NCBI GenBank assembly: GCA_021784785.1
Contig: JAJYHJ010000176.1
Coordinates: 1 to 45,459, forward strand
Source: Actinomycetes bacterium
GTDB taxonomy: Bacteria > Actinomycetota > Acidimicrobiia > Acidimicrobiales > Acidimicrobiaceae
DNA length: 45,459 bases
Direction: 5' to 3'
Each line of letters begins with the position of its first letter. Within the stretch, counting starts at the first letter, position 1. Shown here in pieces: positions 20,317 to 28,725 of the stretch. A program made the position numbers and the translations under genes. The notes below the pieces were generated by a model. It worked only from the letters and a program-made list of their open reading frames with translations. It did not search any database and was not told the DNA's origin.

Positions 20317-21645
20317 TTATGCACCTTCTCCTTGCAACTCGCAGTTTTCCAACACTACTTTTCCTCCAAGAACAAGTGAAACTACCTGTCCATGCATCTT
20401 TCTATCTATGTACGGACTATTTTTTGACAACGACGCTATATCTGATTCACGCTGAGAGACCTCAAGAGTTGGATCCAGCACTACGTAAGAGTTAGGCAGC
20501 ATCTCGCTTTGCGTGACCTTTTGAAGGATCTCCCTCGGACGGATAGACATAGTTCGAAATATCAGCGAGATAACTGTATCTATAGAGTCCTCTTCCTCTT
20601 CGCCAAAGCTGACGTCTTGCATCATGGCAGTGAAAGTAGCTGCAAAAGCACTTTGGAGTCCAATCAGACCAAAGGGAGCTTCCTTTATAGAACGCTCCTT
20701 CAAATGCTTAGCGTGCGGAGCATGATCGGTTGCAACAGCATCAATCAAGCCTTCACGAAGGGCAGACCTAAGAGCCATCCGCGTATCTTTAGATCTTAGA
20801 GGCGGGTTTACCTTGTAGTTGGGATCAAAGGTCGCAAGTTCACTATCTGAGATTAGGAGGTGGTGAGGCGTTACTTCACTGCTAAAAGGTATGCCGCTAG
20901 CTTTTGCATATTTAAGTAGGTCCAACGAACCTAAAGCACTGAGGTGCATAAGATGAAGATTTCCGCGTATTTTACGATTCAACTCTAAGTCACGAGCAAC
21001 AACTATGCTCTCAGCATCTTCTCCAATTCCTTGTACTCCGAGAAGGTAAGATATCTCGCCCTCGTTCATCACTCCGCCTAATGCGAGTTCCGAGTCTTGA
21101 GCATGCTCAGCGACCAAGACATTGAGATCCCTTGAGTACTCAAGAGCCCTTCTCATTACTCGAGCGCTTGCAATGACATCTCCGTCGTCACTGAAGAACA
21201 CCGCTCCGTGTTCCTTTAGGGCTACCATATCCACCAGTCGCTCTCCTTGACGACCAATCGTAACCGAGGCACCTTGGATAACTTGGATCGGTAGTCCATC
21301 AAACCTCTTCTTAGTCTGTTCAAGGATCGCTACATGGTCAACTGGAGGATCGGTATTGGCCATTGCAACCACCGAACCGTAACCCCCTTTTATAGCTGCT
21401 CGAGAAAGCGACTCTGGAGATTCCGAACCATCTTTCCCAGGAATGCGACTATGGGTATGAAGATCCACAAAAGCTGGACCTACATAAAGTCCCCGAGCAT
21501 CAATAACGGCAGCGGTGGCTGGGGGATTGACACCTTCATTAGGAGTATGTGCGCCAACTTCAGTGACGACTAAGTCGGCCTTTTTAAGCCCTCCAACACC
21601 AAAAACCGTGCCTCCCCTTATCCAAGTCTCAGACACTTTATGCAC
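20317..21645 (-). CDS. pyrC: Dihydroorotase
   Basis: GPAFVDLHTHSRIPGKDGSE, VAEHAQD, DAVATDHAPH. Confidence 0.96.
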   Translation of the reverse strand: MHKVSETWIRGGTVFGVGGLKKADLVVTEVGAHTPNEGVNPPATAAVIDARGLYVGPAFVDLHTHSRIPGKDGSESPESLSRAAIKGGYGSVVAMANTDPPVDHVAILEQTKKRFDGLPIQVIQGASVTIGRQGERLVDMVALKEHGAVFFSDDGDVIASARVMRRALEYSRDLNVLVAEHAQDSELALGGVMNEGEISYLLGVQGIGEDAESIVVARDLELNRKIRGNLHLMHLSALGSLDLLKYAKASGIPFSSEVTPHHLLISDSELATFDPNYKVNPPLRSKDTRMALRSALREGLIDAVATDHAPHAKHLKERSIKEAPFGLIGLQSAFAATFTAMMQDVSFGEEEEDSIDTVISLIFRTMSIRPREILQKVTQSEMLPNSYVVLDPTLEVSQRESDIASLSKNSPYIDRKMHGQVVSLVLGGKVVLENCELQGEGA

Positions 21646-22582
21646 CTCCTAGCAGCTTTGAAAGTATCGACATCCGCGCAAATACGCCGTTTCTCACCTG
21701 TGCAGGTGCCAATAGATCGATAGCTTTCGAAACAGTTGAGTCAACCTCAACTCCAACGTTCATCGGACCTGGGTGCATTATTACCGCTTCCTTCTTCATT
21801 CGCGCAGCTCTAGCATCGTTCAATTGAAACCTTTTTGTGTAACTCACTACGTCTAGAGTCTCTCTCTCCATCAGTCGTTCTTTTTGAACTCGAAGCATGT
21901 AGGCTATGTCCACTTCGTCAACGACTTCGTCAAGCTCTCTAAAGGTCTCAACTTTGGTTGCCGCCGGTACCATCTCAGGAGGCCCAACAAAAATTGAGGT
22001 AGCGCCAAACATTGAAAGAGCCAAGGAGACCGAACGTGCTACTCGCGAGTGTCCAACGTCTCCAACAAAGGCCACTTTCATGCCATAAAGAGCGTCTAAC
22101 GATCCATAACGCTCTGCCAAAGTAACCAGGTCACCAACTGCTTGAGACGGGTGCTCATGGCATCCATCGCCGGCGTTTAGAACAGGAATCTCTAGCCATT
22201 TTGCTACCTGGTGCGGGACTCCTTCGCTAAAGTGCCTTACGACCACAGCTGAAAATCCAAGAGCTTCGAGTACTACCGCGGTATCTCGTATGGACTCGCC
22301 TTTAGCTACTGAGGACGACGCTATATCAAAGTAGGCGAACTCACCGCCTAAGAGCTTGGTCGCTCTCTCAAAAGACATCCTGGTCCTAGTTGAGTTCTCA
22401 TAGAACAACGAAACCACGGAGTGGCTCTCAAGTTCTTTGAAGGAGCGCTCACCATCTTTAAAGCGAGCTTGGTACACGAGAGCCTTATCCACCAAGTCTT
22501 GAAGGTCTCGTTTTGTAAGTTTGGAGATGGCTAGAAAGTCCTTAGATGTTGTAGATTGCAAATTATTATCGTCACTCACCAC
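21638..22582 (-). CDS. pyrB: Aspartate carbamoyltransferase catalytic subunit
   Basis: SLFYENSTRTRMSFE, AGDGCHEHPSQA, VAFVGDVGHSRVARS, VIMHPGPMNVGVE. Confidence 0.97.
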   Translation of the reverse strand: MVSDDNNLQSTTSKDFLAISKLTKRDLQDLVDKALVYQARFKDGERSFKELESHSVVSLFYENSTRTRMSFERATKLLGGEFAYFDIASSSVAKGESIRDTAVVLEALGFSAVVVRHFSEGVPHQVAKWLEIPVLNAGDGCHEHPSQAVGDLVTLAERYGSLDALYGMKVAFVGDVGHSRVARSVSLALSMFGATSIFVGPPEMVPAATKVETFRELDEVVDEVDIAYMLRVQKERLMERETLDVVSYTKRFQLNDARAARMKKEAVIMHPGPMNVGVEVDSTVSKAIDLLAPAQVRNGVFARMSILSKLLGGA

Positions 22583-23143
22583 CTACCGCTCCCTTCTTTC
22601 AATCTCCACTTGGTCCTCAAAGACTTTGACAAACTCGTCACGTGAGGTAGGTACGTTCTTTCCCACATAGTCCGCCCTAATTGGAAACTCCCGATGTCCT
22701 CTATCTACAAGAACTGCTAGCTGGACAGAGGCTGGGCGACCAAACTGTGCCAGTGCATCAAAGGCGGCGCGCACCGTTCGGCCGGTGTATAAGACGTCAT
22801 CACACAGTAGTATGGTTTTCCCTTCGACCATCTCCCATGGTCTAAAGTCCCGTTCAAATCGAGTTCTAGGGACGTCATCTCTAAAGTGGCCGACATCCAA
22901 AGGGAAGAAGGTCGTATCAGAGTTTTCAATCCTCGCAAGTTCCAAGGCTAGATCCCTTGCAATCCAGGTGCCGCCCTTTTCGATACCGACCACCACCAAG
23001 GCCTCCACTCCTCGGTTTTTCTCGACAACTTCATGTGCCATCCGCTTGATAGCACGCCTAATATCTTGTTGCTCTAAGATCAAAGTCTTAGTGGATGCTA
23101 AATGAGCCTCGTCTTCTCTAGGCCCGATAGTTCGCGCATTCAC
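22583..23143 (-). CDS. pyrR: Bifunctional pyr operon regulator / uracil phosphoribosyltransferase
   Basis: KTILLCDDVLYTGRTVRAAFDAL PRPP loop; GTG start at 23143 with AAGGAGG at 23149-23155 preferred over the longer ORF start at 23182. Confidence 0.95.
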   Translation of the reverse strand: MNARTIGPREDEAHLASTKTLILEQQDIRRAIKRMAHEVVEKNRGVEALVVVGIEKGGTWIARDLALELARIENSDTTFFPLDVGHFRDDVPRTRFERDFRPWEMVEGKTILLCDDVLYTGRTVRAAFDALAQFGRPASVQLAVLVDRGHREFPIRADYVGKNVPTSRDEFVKVFEDQVEIERRER

Positions 23144-23158
23144 GCTAACCTCCTTATA

Positions 23159-23194
23159 CCGTATGAGCCTCTCAGGACTCACTTCACGGAAGTG
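23159..23194 (-). promoter_or_regulatory. Putative PyrR-binding RNA hairpin overlapping the pyrR translation initiation region
   Basis: Minus-strand CCGT-GAA-GTGAG-TCCTGAGAGG-CTCAT-ACGG (23189-23159): two-part stem with purine bulge and AGAGG-containing loop, 3-4 nt before the SD; overlapping alternative hairpin CACTTC-CGT-GAAGTG (23194-23180). Confidence 0.6.
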
Positions 23195-23256
23195 CCTGTA
23201 GCATCATAGTAGCTTGATAAGACTTCAGGCGACTGAAAGGAAATAAACAAGTAAAA

Positions 23257-24786
23257 ATGACCTATCAAGAATCAGGCCAACCCACTCCAACAAGGCCAAC
23301 CCACTCCAACAAGGCCAGAAAGAGTCGAGCCAAAAGACTCCGCCGTAGTGGACTAATTATAGCTTTGGTCCTCATATTGCTGGGAGGGTCTTTCTACCTC
23401 TATGCGCTTTTCCGATTCAATCAGATCAATAAAGTGGGAGTGTCGAGTCTCTCAAAGACCATAGGATCTCAACCTTTCAATATCCTCCTTGTAGGCGACA
23501 ATACGCGAACGGGACTCAATCCAGCACAAGCCAAGTACTTTGGCACGGCTGCTCAAGTTGGAGGGGGAAGAAGCGACGTAACCATGATCGCTCACTTCAA
23601 CCCTGCCAACTCTACCGTATCGCTAGTTTCAATTCCTCGAGATCTTTTTATGCCGATACCCAACTCAACCACCGCAAATCGCGTCGATGACGCACTCAAT
23701 GTGTCACCAGAGCAGTTGGTAAAAACCATAGAAGACGATCTCGGAATTCCAATTCAACGCTACGTCGAGTTGAACTTTGACTCGTTTCAAAACGTCGTGA
23801 ACGCTTTAGGTGGGGTGAAGATGTACTTCCCTATGCCGGTAAAGGATGCCTACTCAGGATTAAATGTCAAGACACCAGGATGTAAGCTGTTGAATGGATT
23901 TCAAGCACTTGAACTTGTTAGAGCTCGCCACCTCTACTACTACGAAAACGGCGTCTGGACCGAAGATCCCCTCGGAGACCTAAGTCGCATTCGTCGAGAC
24001 CATGAGTTCCTAAAGGTTCTAGCGGCTCAGGTGAGGGCGAAGGGGCTATTAAATCCATTGGAGCTAAACTCACTCATAGGCGGTGTCACCAAGTATCTAA
24101 CCGTCGACTCCGGATTCACATTAACTGACATGATCTCCATCGCAGAACAGTTTCGAAACGTAAATCTCTCAAATACTCCAACGATCACCTTGCCAATCGC
24201 ACTTGAAAATAACTTCGTCTACGATAACGCAAACTATGGAGACGTAGTATTTCCGGCTCAGCCTCAAGATCAGCAAGTAATCGACAAGTATCTAGGTCTC
24301 ACAGTTCCCAATATTCCAACAAGTGCAATCACTGTCTCTGTAATGAATGGAAGTGGAACTTATGATCAAGCTACCCAGGTTTCACAGTCTCTTCGAGCTC
24401 TCGGATATAAGATTGGCACGGTTGGAAACGCAAAGGTTCGCTCCACCCCCGCTGAGACCATCATCCGATACACTCCTGGACACCAACAACAAGCCGAGGT
24501 CCTCTTGAACTCCCTATCCGGCGCGGTTATTATGGGAATGGTCCAACACACCGCAACCGGTACTCCCATCGAGTTAGTCACCGGAACCGGATTAGTTGTA
24601 GCTCCACCTCCGAGTGCATCATCTTCCTCACCAACTAGTGCGACTCCAACAACTGCCGCATCCACAACAACTGCCGCCAAAACCGCGCAACCAAGCACTA
24701 CAGCCGTGACGGCTCCAATCACGCTTCCCGCGACTCAGTCGAATCAACCACTGCAACCATGGGATCCTCGAGCATGTCCATCTTAA
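23257..24786 (+). CDS. LytR-CpsA-Psr (LCP) family wall-polymer ligase with LytR_C domain
   Basis: Cytoplasmic basic N-term + TM; FNILLVGDNTR, GGGRSDVTMIAHFNP, VSLVSIPRDLFMPIP, ELVRARHLYYYENG; C-terminal VSVMNGSGTYDQATQVSQSLRALGY; Ser/Thr/Pro tail. Confidence 0.92.
   Translation: MTYQESGQPTPTRPTHSNKARKSRAKRLRRSGLIIALVLILLGGSFYLYALFRFNQINKVGVSSLSKTIGSQPFNILLVGDNTRTGLNPAQAKYFGTAAQVGGGRSDVTMIAHFNPANSTVSLVSIPRDLFMPIPNSTTANRVDDALNVSPEQLVKTIEDDLGIPIQRYVELNFDSFQNVVNALGGVKMYFPMPVKDAYSGLNVKTPGCKLLNGFQALELVRARHLYYYENGVWTEDPLGDLSRIRRDHEFLKVLAAQVRAKGLLNPLELNSLIGGVTKYLTVDSGFTLTDMISIAEQFRNVNLSNTPTITLPIALENNFVYDNANYGDVVFPAQPQDQQVIDKYLGLTVPNIPTSAITVSVMNGSGTYDQATQVSQSLRALGYKIGTVGNAKVRSTPAETIIRYTPGHQQQAEVLLNSLSGAVIMGMVQHTATGTPIELVTGTGLVVAPPPSASSSSPTSATPTTAASTTTAAKTAQPSTTAVTAPITLPATQSNQPLQPWDPRACPS
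23274..23311 (+). repeat. Tandem 19-bp duplication within the 5' end of the LCP gene
   Basis: AGGCCAACCCACTCCAACA x2 (23274-23292, 23293-23311), followed by partial third AGGCCA. Confidence 0.95.
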
Positions 24787-24836
24787 AAATCGAACCAGTC
24801 AGAGCGGGTCTAGTGTTGATCAAACAGGAGCGCAAA

Positions 24837-24856
24837 CCCCGTCTGTAAGGGCGTGG
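24837..24856 (+). repeat. Left-end hairpin CCCCGTCT-GTAA-GGGCGTGG
   Basis: 17/20 identical to the right-end hairpin, same orientation; one mismatch in stem. Confidence 0.6.
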
Positions 24857-24896
24857 TCGAGCGACCTCCGTAATACCGTCTAGGTAAAATAGCATT

Positions 24897-26105
24897 ATGA
24901 GCATTCGCGAGCGCCTGTACCCACGAGAACAGGAGCTATCCGTTCTCGTGCGCCACTGCTCAGATGCTCGTTATGTCTGGAACTTAGCGCTCGAACAACG
25001 CAACTTATGGGTTAGAGGACGGTCACAGCATATTACCTACAACACACAAGCCAACGAACTTGCACAAGTCCGTAAAGTGACTTGGCTTAGTGAAGGTTCC
25101 TCTGCAATCTAGCAACAGGCTTTACGAGACTTAGACCGAGCCTTTCAAAACTGGTGGAAGCGACCGGATCACTTCGGACGACCCACGTGGCGTAAGAAGG
25201 ATATCAATGAAGGGTTTGCCATTAGAGACTTGTCCGTTCGACGATTAAATCGCAAGTGGGGTCAGGTCTTCATCCCCAAGTGTGGTTGGGTGAAGTTCCG
25301 TGTTACACGACAGTGGAATGACATAGAACATTCTTCCTCAGCCCGAGTCACTAAAGATAGATCTGGACGATGGTTTGTGAGCTTTACTTATCCAGCTCCA
25401 CAAATAGAACGTGTCTCAACCGGCGAGATAATTGGTTTAGATATGGGTGTTACTCACACCATAACTAAATCTAATGGACGGTTTCTCGACATGCCACAGT
25501 TGTTATCTGAAGCAGAACAACAACGTAAGCGAAGACTACAAAGAAAGCTTGCTCGACAGGTCAAAGGCTCTAATCGTCGTAAGGTTACCAAACTAGATCT
25601 AGCTAAGTTATCGGCTAAAGAGACAGATCGTCGTAAGGATTGGATTGAAAAGACGACGACTGATCTAGTGAGAAGCTATGACTTGATCGCACTAGAGAAT
25701 CTAAAGATTAAGAACATGACTAAATCAACTAAGGGCACAATCCAGAGTCCAGGCAAGAACGTCGCTCAGAAAGCCGGTCTAAACAGATCTATTCTCGAAC
25801 AAAGTTGGGGTATGTTTCGTCAACGGCTAACAGATAAAGCCAGCAGCGCCACGACTCCAGTTGAAATAATCACAATCAATCCTGCATATACAAGTCAACG
25901 TTGTTCCAAGTGTGGTCACACGAACAAAAGAAATCGCAAGAGCCAAGCTATCTTTTGTTGTAAAGTGTGCAGATACACAAACAACGCAGACGTAAATGCA
26001 GCTAAGAATATAATCTCAACCGCCGCAGGGCTTGCGGTCACAGAGCGTGGAGGGATATCGCACAGCGACCCAACGAAGCGCACCACCAATCCTAAAGCTG
26101 CGTAA
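24897..26105 (+). pseudogene. tnpB: RNA-guided endonuclease TnpB, interrupted by in-frame amber codon at 25110-25112
   Basis: Same frame reads ...WLSEGSSAI*QQALRDLDRAFQNWW...; RuvC residues (GLDMGVTHT, LIALENLKIKNM, TNNADVNAAKNI) and zinc ribbon (CSKC...CCKVC) are intact downstream. Confidence 0.9.
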
Positions 26106-26118
26106 GCAGCTTGGGAAG

Positions 26119-26138
26119 CCCCGTCCGTGAGGGCGGGG
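26119..26138 (+). ncRNA. Terminal hairpin of putative omegaRNA / right-end imperfect palindrome
   Basis: CCCCGTCC-GTGA-GGGCGGGG, 8-bp stem (one T-G wobble), GNRA tetraloop, just after the tnpB stop. Confidence 0.6.
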
Positions 26139-26164
26139 AGGATGTCACATACAAATAGCCCTTC

Positions 26165-26204
26165 ATAGGTTTGAGACCAAAGTCAGACTCGGTCTCAAAC
26201 CTAT
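26165..26204. repeat. 14-bp perfect inverted repeat with 12-nt spacer
   Basis: ATAGGTTTGAGACC (26165-26178) ... GGTCTCAAACCTAT (26191-26204). Confidence 0.9.
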
Positions 26205-26982
26205 CCACCACGACCAAAGCAAAGCGGTGTCTTTCCACGGCCATATAGAACGCGTTGCTGGATAAACATGGCTCAAAGCAAACCTTCCACTCACTGCATC
26301 TCGAACAGGTGACATCCCTCTTTCTACTGTCAGTGCAAGCCATCAACTGGGCGAAGCGTACGTTACACGAACCATGAAACCTTTGGCACTCCTGATATCG
26401 CCTGCACAGTCAGTCCAGCACTGACAAAGATTACCACGAAGAAGACAATCGGCATCGGATCGGTGAGGTCGGTCAGAACGCACTATAGTGCAGCGATTCC
26501 ACGTGTCTTGAATCGATCGCTTTGGCTGCATCTCGTGCTTGCGGGATCATGATGGCTCGATATCGGGGCCACGCCAACGCAAAGCCACGGACGATACTGA
26601 TGTACGCCCGTAGGCGACAACGGTGTTATGAGTCAATGGTTCCGACTCTCCTTCAGCATCGGAGCCCAAAACGTCGATGGCGGCATCAGTAGCGACGTTT
26701 CGTGCCAACGATCACAAAAGTTGCTCAAGACGTCTGTAATCTCGACGTTCACCTCCTACACAATCAGACATCCACATAATCAATACTGTCAAGATAATCA
26801 AGTATCGAACGAGCTGCAGCAGAGGTGTCAGTTCGAGTTGCCGCTCTCAGTCACCACGCACGATGAGGTCAGCCAGGCTCTCAAATGTAACCGCAACAAA
26901 CTCGGCAAAAATTGAGACTGAGGTGGGTAGCTGCCACATAAACGTCGATTCTCTGACTCAGGTCATGTTCGACTTCTCAATT

Positions 26983-27600
26983 TTACTGAAGTCGCGCGAC
27001 TTCAGTACTTGCATATATATTTGATCTAGGCAAGTCGCTATGATCAGCAATTGATGCCAACCACTCATCTGTTGAAGCGACAGCAGCAAACCGGGACTGC
27101 AGTGTCACGAGAATCGCCTCATGAAGTGCCTGTGCACTCACAGCGCCCGCTTGATTGCTCAACGCGAGAGTTCCGGTAGCGTCGGAAAGAAATTCCACGA
27201 AAAAGCCTCGATGCACGGCGTCACGTGCTGTCGATTCATCACAATTCTGCGTCATATAGCCAACTATCGTGATAGTATCGATTCCACGCTTATCCAACCA
27301 CTCCGCAAGGTCAGTGTTAGCAAAACAAGAAGGAAGCTTTTTTTCAATAAGATGGTCTCGAGCCCGAGATGCAACGAGTTCGTGTAGTTTCCACCCTTCA
27401 CCACCCTTCACGAAGATAGGCGAGCCCGGTGCTGCAACTTGTTGCACAATAACGATCGGAATGCTGGCTGCGCAAGCCGCGTCCATCGCTCGGACAATAT
27501 TTGGCAAGCTGATCTTCAGCGAAGGGAACTCAATAGGCAGACTCCCTGTCACATATTCATTCTGGACGTCAATTACCACGAGCGCACGCGACATTATCAT
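26983..27600 (-). CDS. Isochorismatase-like cysteine hydrolase
   Basis: ALVVIDVQNEYVTG (Asp), VGYMTQNCDESTARDAVHRGF (catalytic Cys), typical length. Confidence 0.9.
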   Translation of the reverse strand: MIMSRALVVIDVQNEYVTGSLPIEFPSLKISLPNIVRAMDAACAASIPIVIVQQVAAPGSPIFVKGGEGWKLHELVASRARDHLIEKKLPSCFANTDLAEWLDKRGIDTITIVGYMTQNCDESTARDAVHRGFFVEFLSDATGTLALSNQAGAVSAQALHEAILVTLQSRFAAVASTDEWLASIADHSDLPRSNIYASTEVARLQ

Positions 27601-27857
27601 TCCTTTCTCAGCCTATAAACGTCGCCCAAGTCCGTATTGTTCCTCTAAAAACAAACAACTCTGCCTTTGCATTGGTAGAACGATATGTTGTAGACGGTGA
27701 ACTCCAACAACCAACCGCAACACGTCATGTAAAACGCTATCTCCCATGCGCTAGGACACATCGAACACGCATCTGATGATTGCGTTAAAGGCTGTCAGTG
27801 CTGAACCTACCTTTGCAATCCACGCCCACCGGCCAAGCGTATAGGACTGCAACGTAG

Positions 27858-28361
27858 CTAGCCAGATCCATCTAACACGTCGTCTAAGTTGCACCAACCC
27901 GACAAGTGAGTCTTCGGCTCAAAGCAACCGACCAATTGAACCTCTACGCTGTTGAAATACTTACTCGCTCCCCAAGTAGATCTCCGGGCAATACTTATCA
28001 CCTTTATCACTTCCCAATCGCCGGTCGTATGCAGCAACCTGTAAGCCCTGAAGGGCTGGGCAAATAAGTCCATGCCATCTTCATTCGCTCCTAAGCATCC
28101 ACGCTGCACAAGTCCAATTGCCGCCTTAAAACTAAGCTTGTGGGACAGTTGAGGTGAAGTCGTCCTACGACAGGACGAGCTAGGCCGCACGAACATCGTT
28201 AGAGCCAAAACATCTCCGGATTGAGGGTCCGGATTCAGCGACATACTCGCACCACGACTTAGGTGAACGCTAGTAGGAAGTATTAATTGGATATCGACAA
28301 TAAACGACCTACGGGAGTAACCATCGATTCTTACAAGGAAATATGCCGGTTGGTGAGACAT
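27858..28361 (-). CDS. Hypothetical protein
   Basis: 167 aa ORF with no better competing frame; no recognised family. Confidence 0.4.
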   Translation of the reverse strand: MSHQPAYFLVRIDGYSRRSFIVDIQLILPTSVHLSRGASMSLNPDPQSGDVLALTMFVRPSSSCRRTTSPQLSHKLSFKAAIGLVQRGCLGANEDGMDLFAQPFRAYRLLHTTGDWEVIKVISIARRSTWGASKYFNSVEVQLVGCFEPKTHLSGWCNLDDVLDGSG

Positions 28362-28451
28362 CAGTTAATACTCTTCCTAAAGATACCAAAGGAAGTATCG
28401 ACCAACCACTAACGCGACTGTTAGGTTAAAGCGGCCTGAAGAATTAAAAAA

Positions 28452-28480
28452 ACGGACCGTCACCTAACGCAACGGTCCGT
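28452..28480 (-). terminator. Rho-independent terminator of the cytochrome oxidase operon
   Basis: ACGGACCGT/ACGGTCCGT 9-bp stem followed on minus strand by a T7 run (plus-strand A-run at 28446-28452). Confidence 0.85.
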
Positions 28481-28499
28481 CCATAATAACCAATCGCAA

Positions 28500-28628
28500 T
28501 CAAACCTTATTGGTTGGACGCTTTCTAACAAAAAAACCATAGATCAGTGCTGCGACAAAAACCCCAATAGGGATGATATAAGTCAAATCAGCACCTGCTT
28601 GACTGTTCGATCCGATAAAGCCAAACAC
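28500..28628 (-). CDS. Small single-TM protein (42 aa) at the end of the cox operon
   Basis: Not in ORF track. GTG start with AAGGAGGTG about 8 nt upstream; MFGFIGSNSQAGADLTYIIPIGVFVAALIYGFFVRKRPTNKV*; between subunit III gene and terminator. Confidence 0.7.
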   Translation of the reverse strand: MFGFIGSNSQAGADLTYIIPIGVFVAALIYGFFVRKRPTNKV

Positions 28629-28725
28629 GCTAACTGCACCTCCTTCTACGAACATCTCAACTTCTCACCCAATATCTTGCCGAGGTCAAAGCATAACGCT
28701 ACAACCTCAGCAAGATCACTTCGAC

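Larger units (their letters stand above)
24821..26148 (+). mobile_element. IS200/IS605-group TnpB-only element (IS1341-like), no tnpA
   Basis: TTGAT at 24816-24820 immediately left; similar GNRA-loop hairpins near both ends (24837-24856 and 26119-26138); tnpB between them. Exact ends inferred. Confidence 0.7.

Noticed and set aside
24366-24722. 118-aa antisense ORF (Ala/Val-rich) opposite the LCP C-terminus
   Set aside because: Lies wholly antisense to the low-complexity Ser/Thr/Pro tail of a clear LCP gene; composition is a mirror artefact.
26165-26204. Palindrome considered as an integron attC site or CRISPR repeat
   Set aside because: Single copy in view, no attC core (GTTRRRY-type) signature and no repeat-spacer periodicity.
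26092-26531. Two minus-strand ORFs (84 and 62 aa) beside the TnpB element
   Set aside because: The first reads through the IS right end and the palindrome; neither resembles a known protein. Kept only as possible decayed sequence.
27269-27700. 143-aa plus-strand ORF
   Set aside because: Antisense to the isochorismatase-like gene over most of its length.
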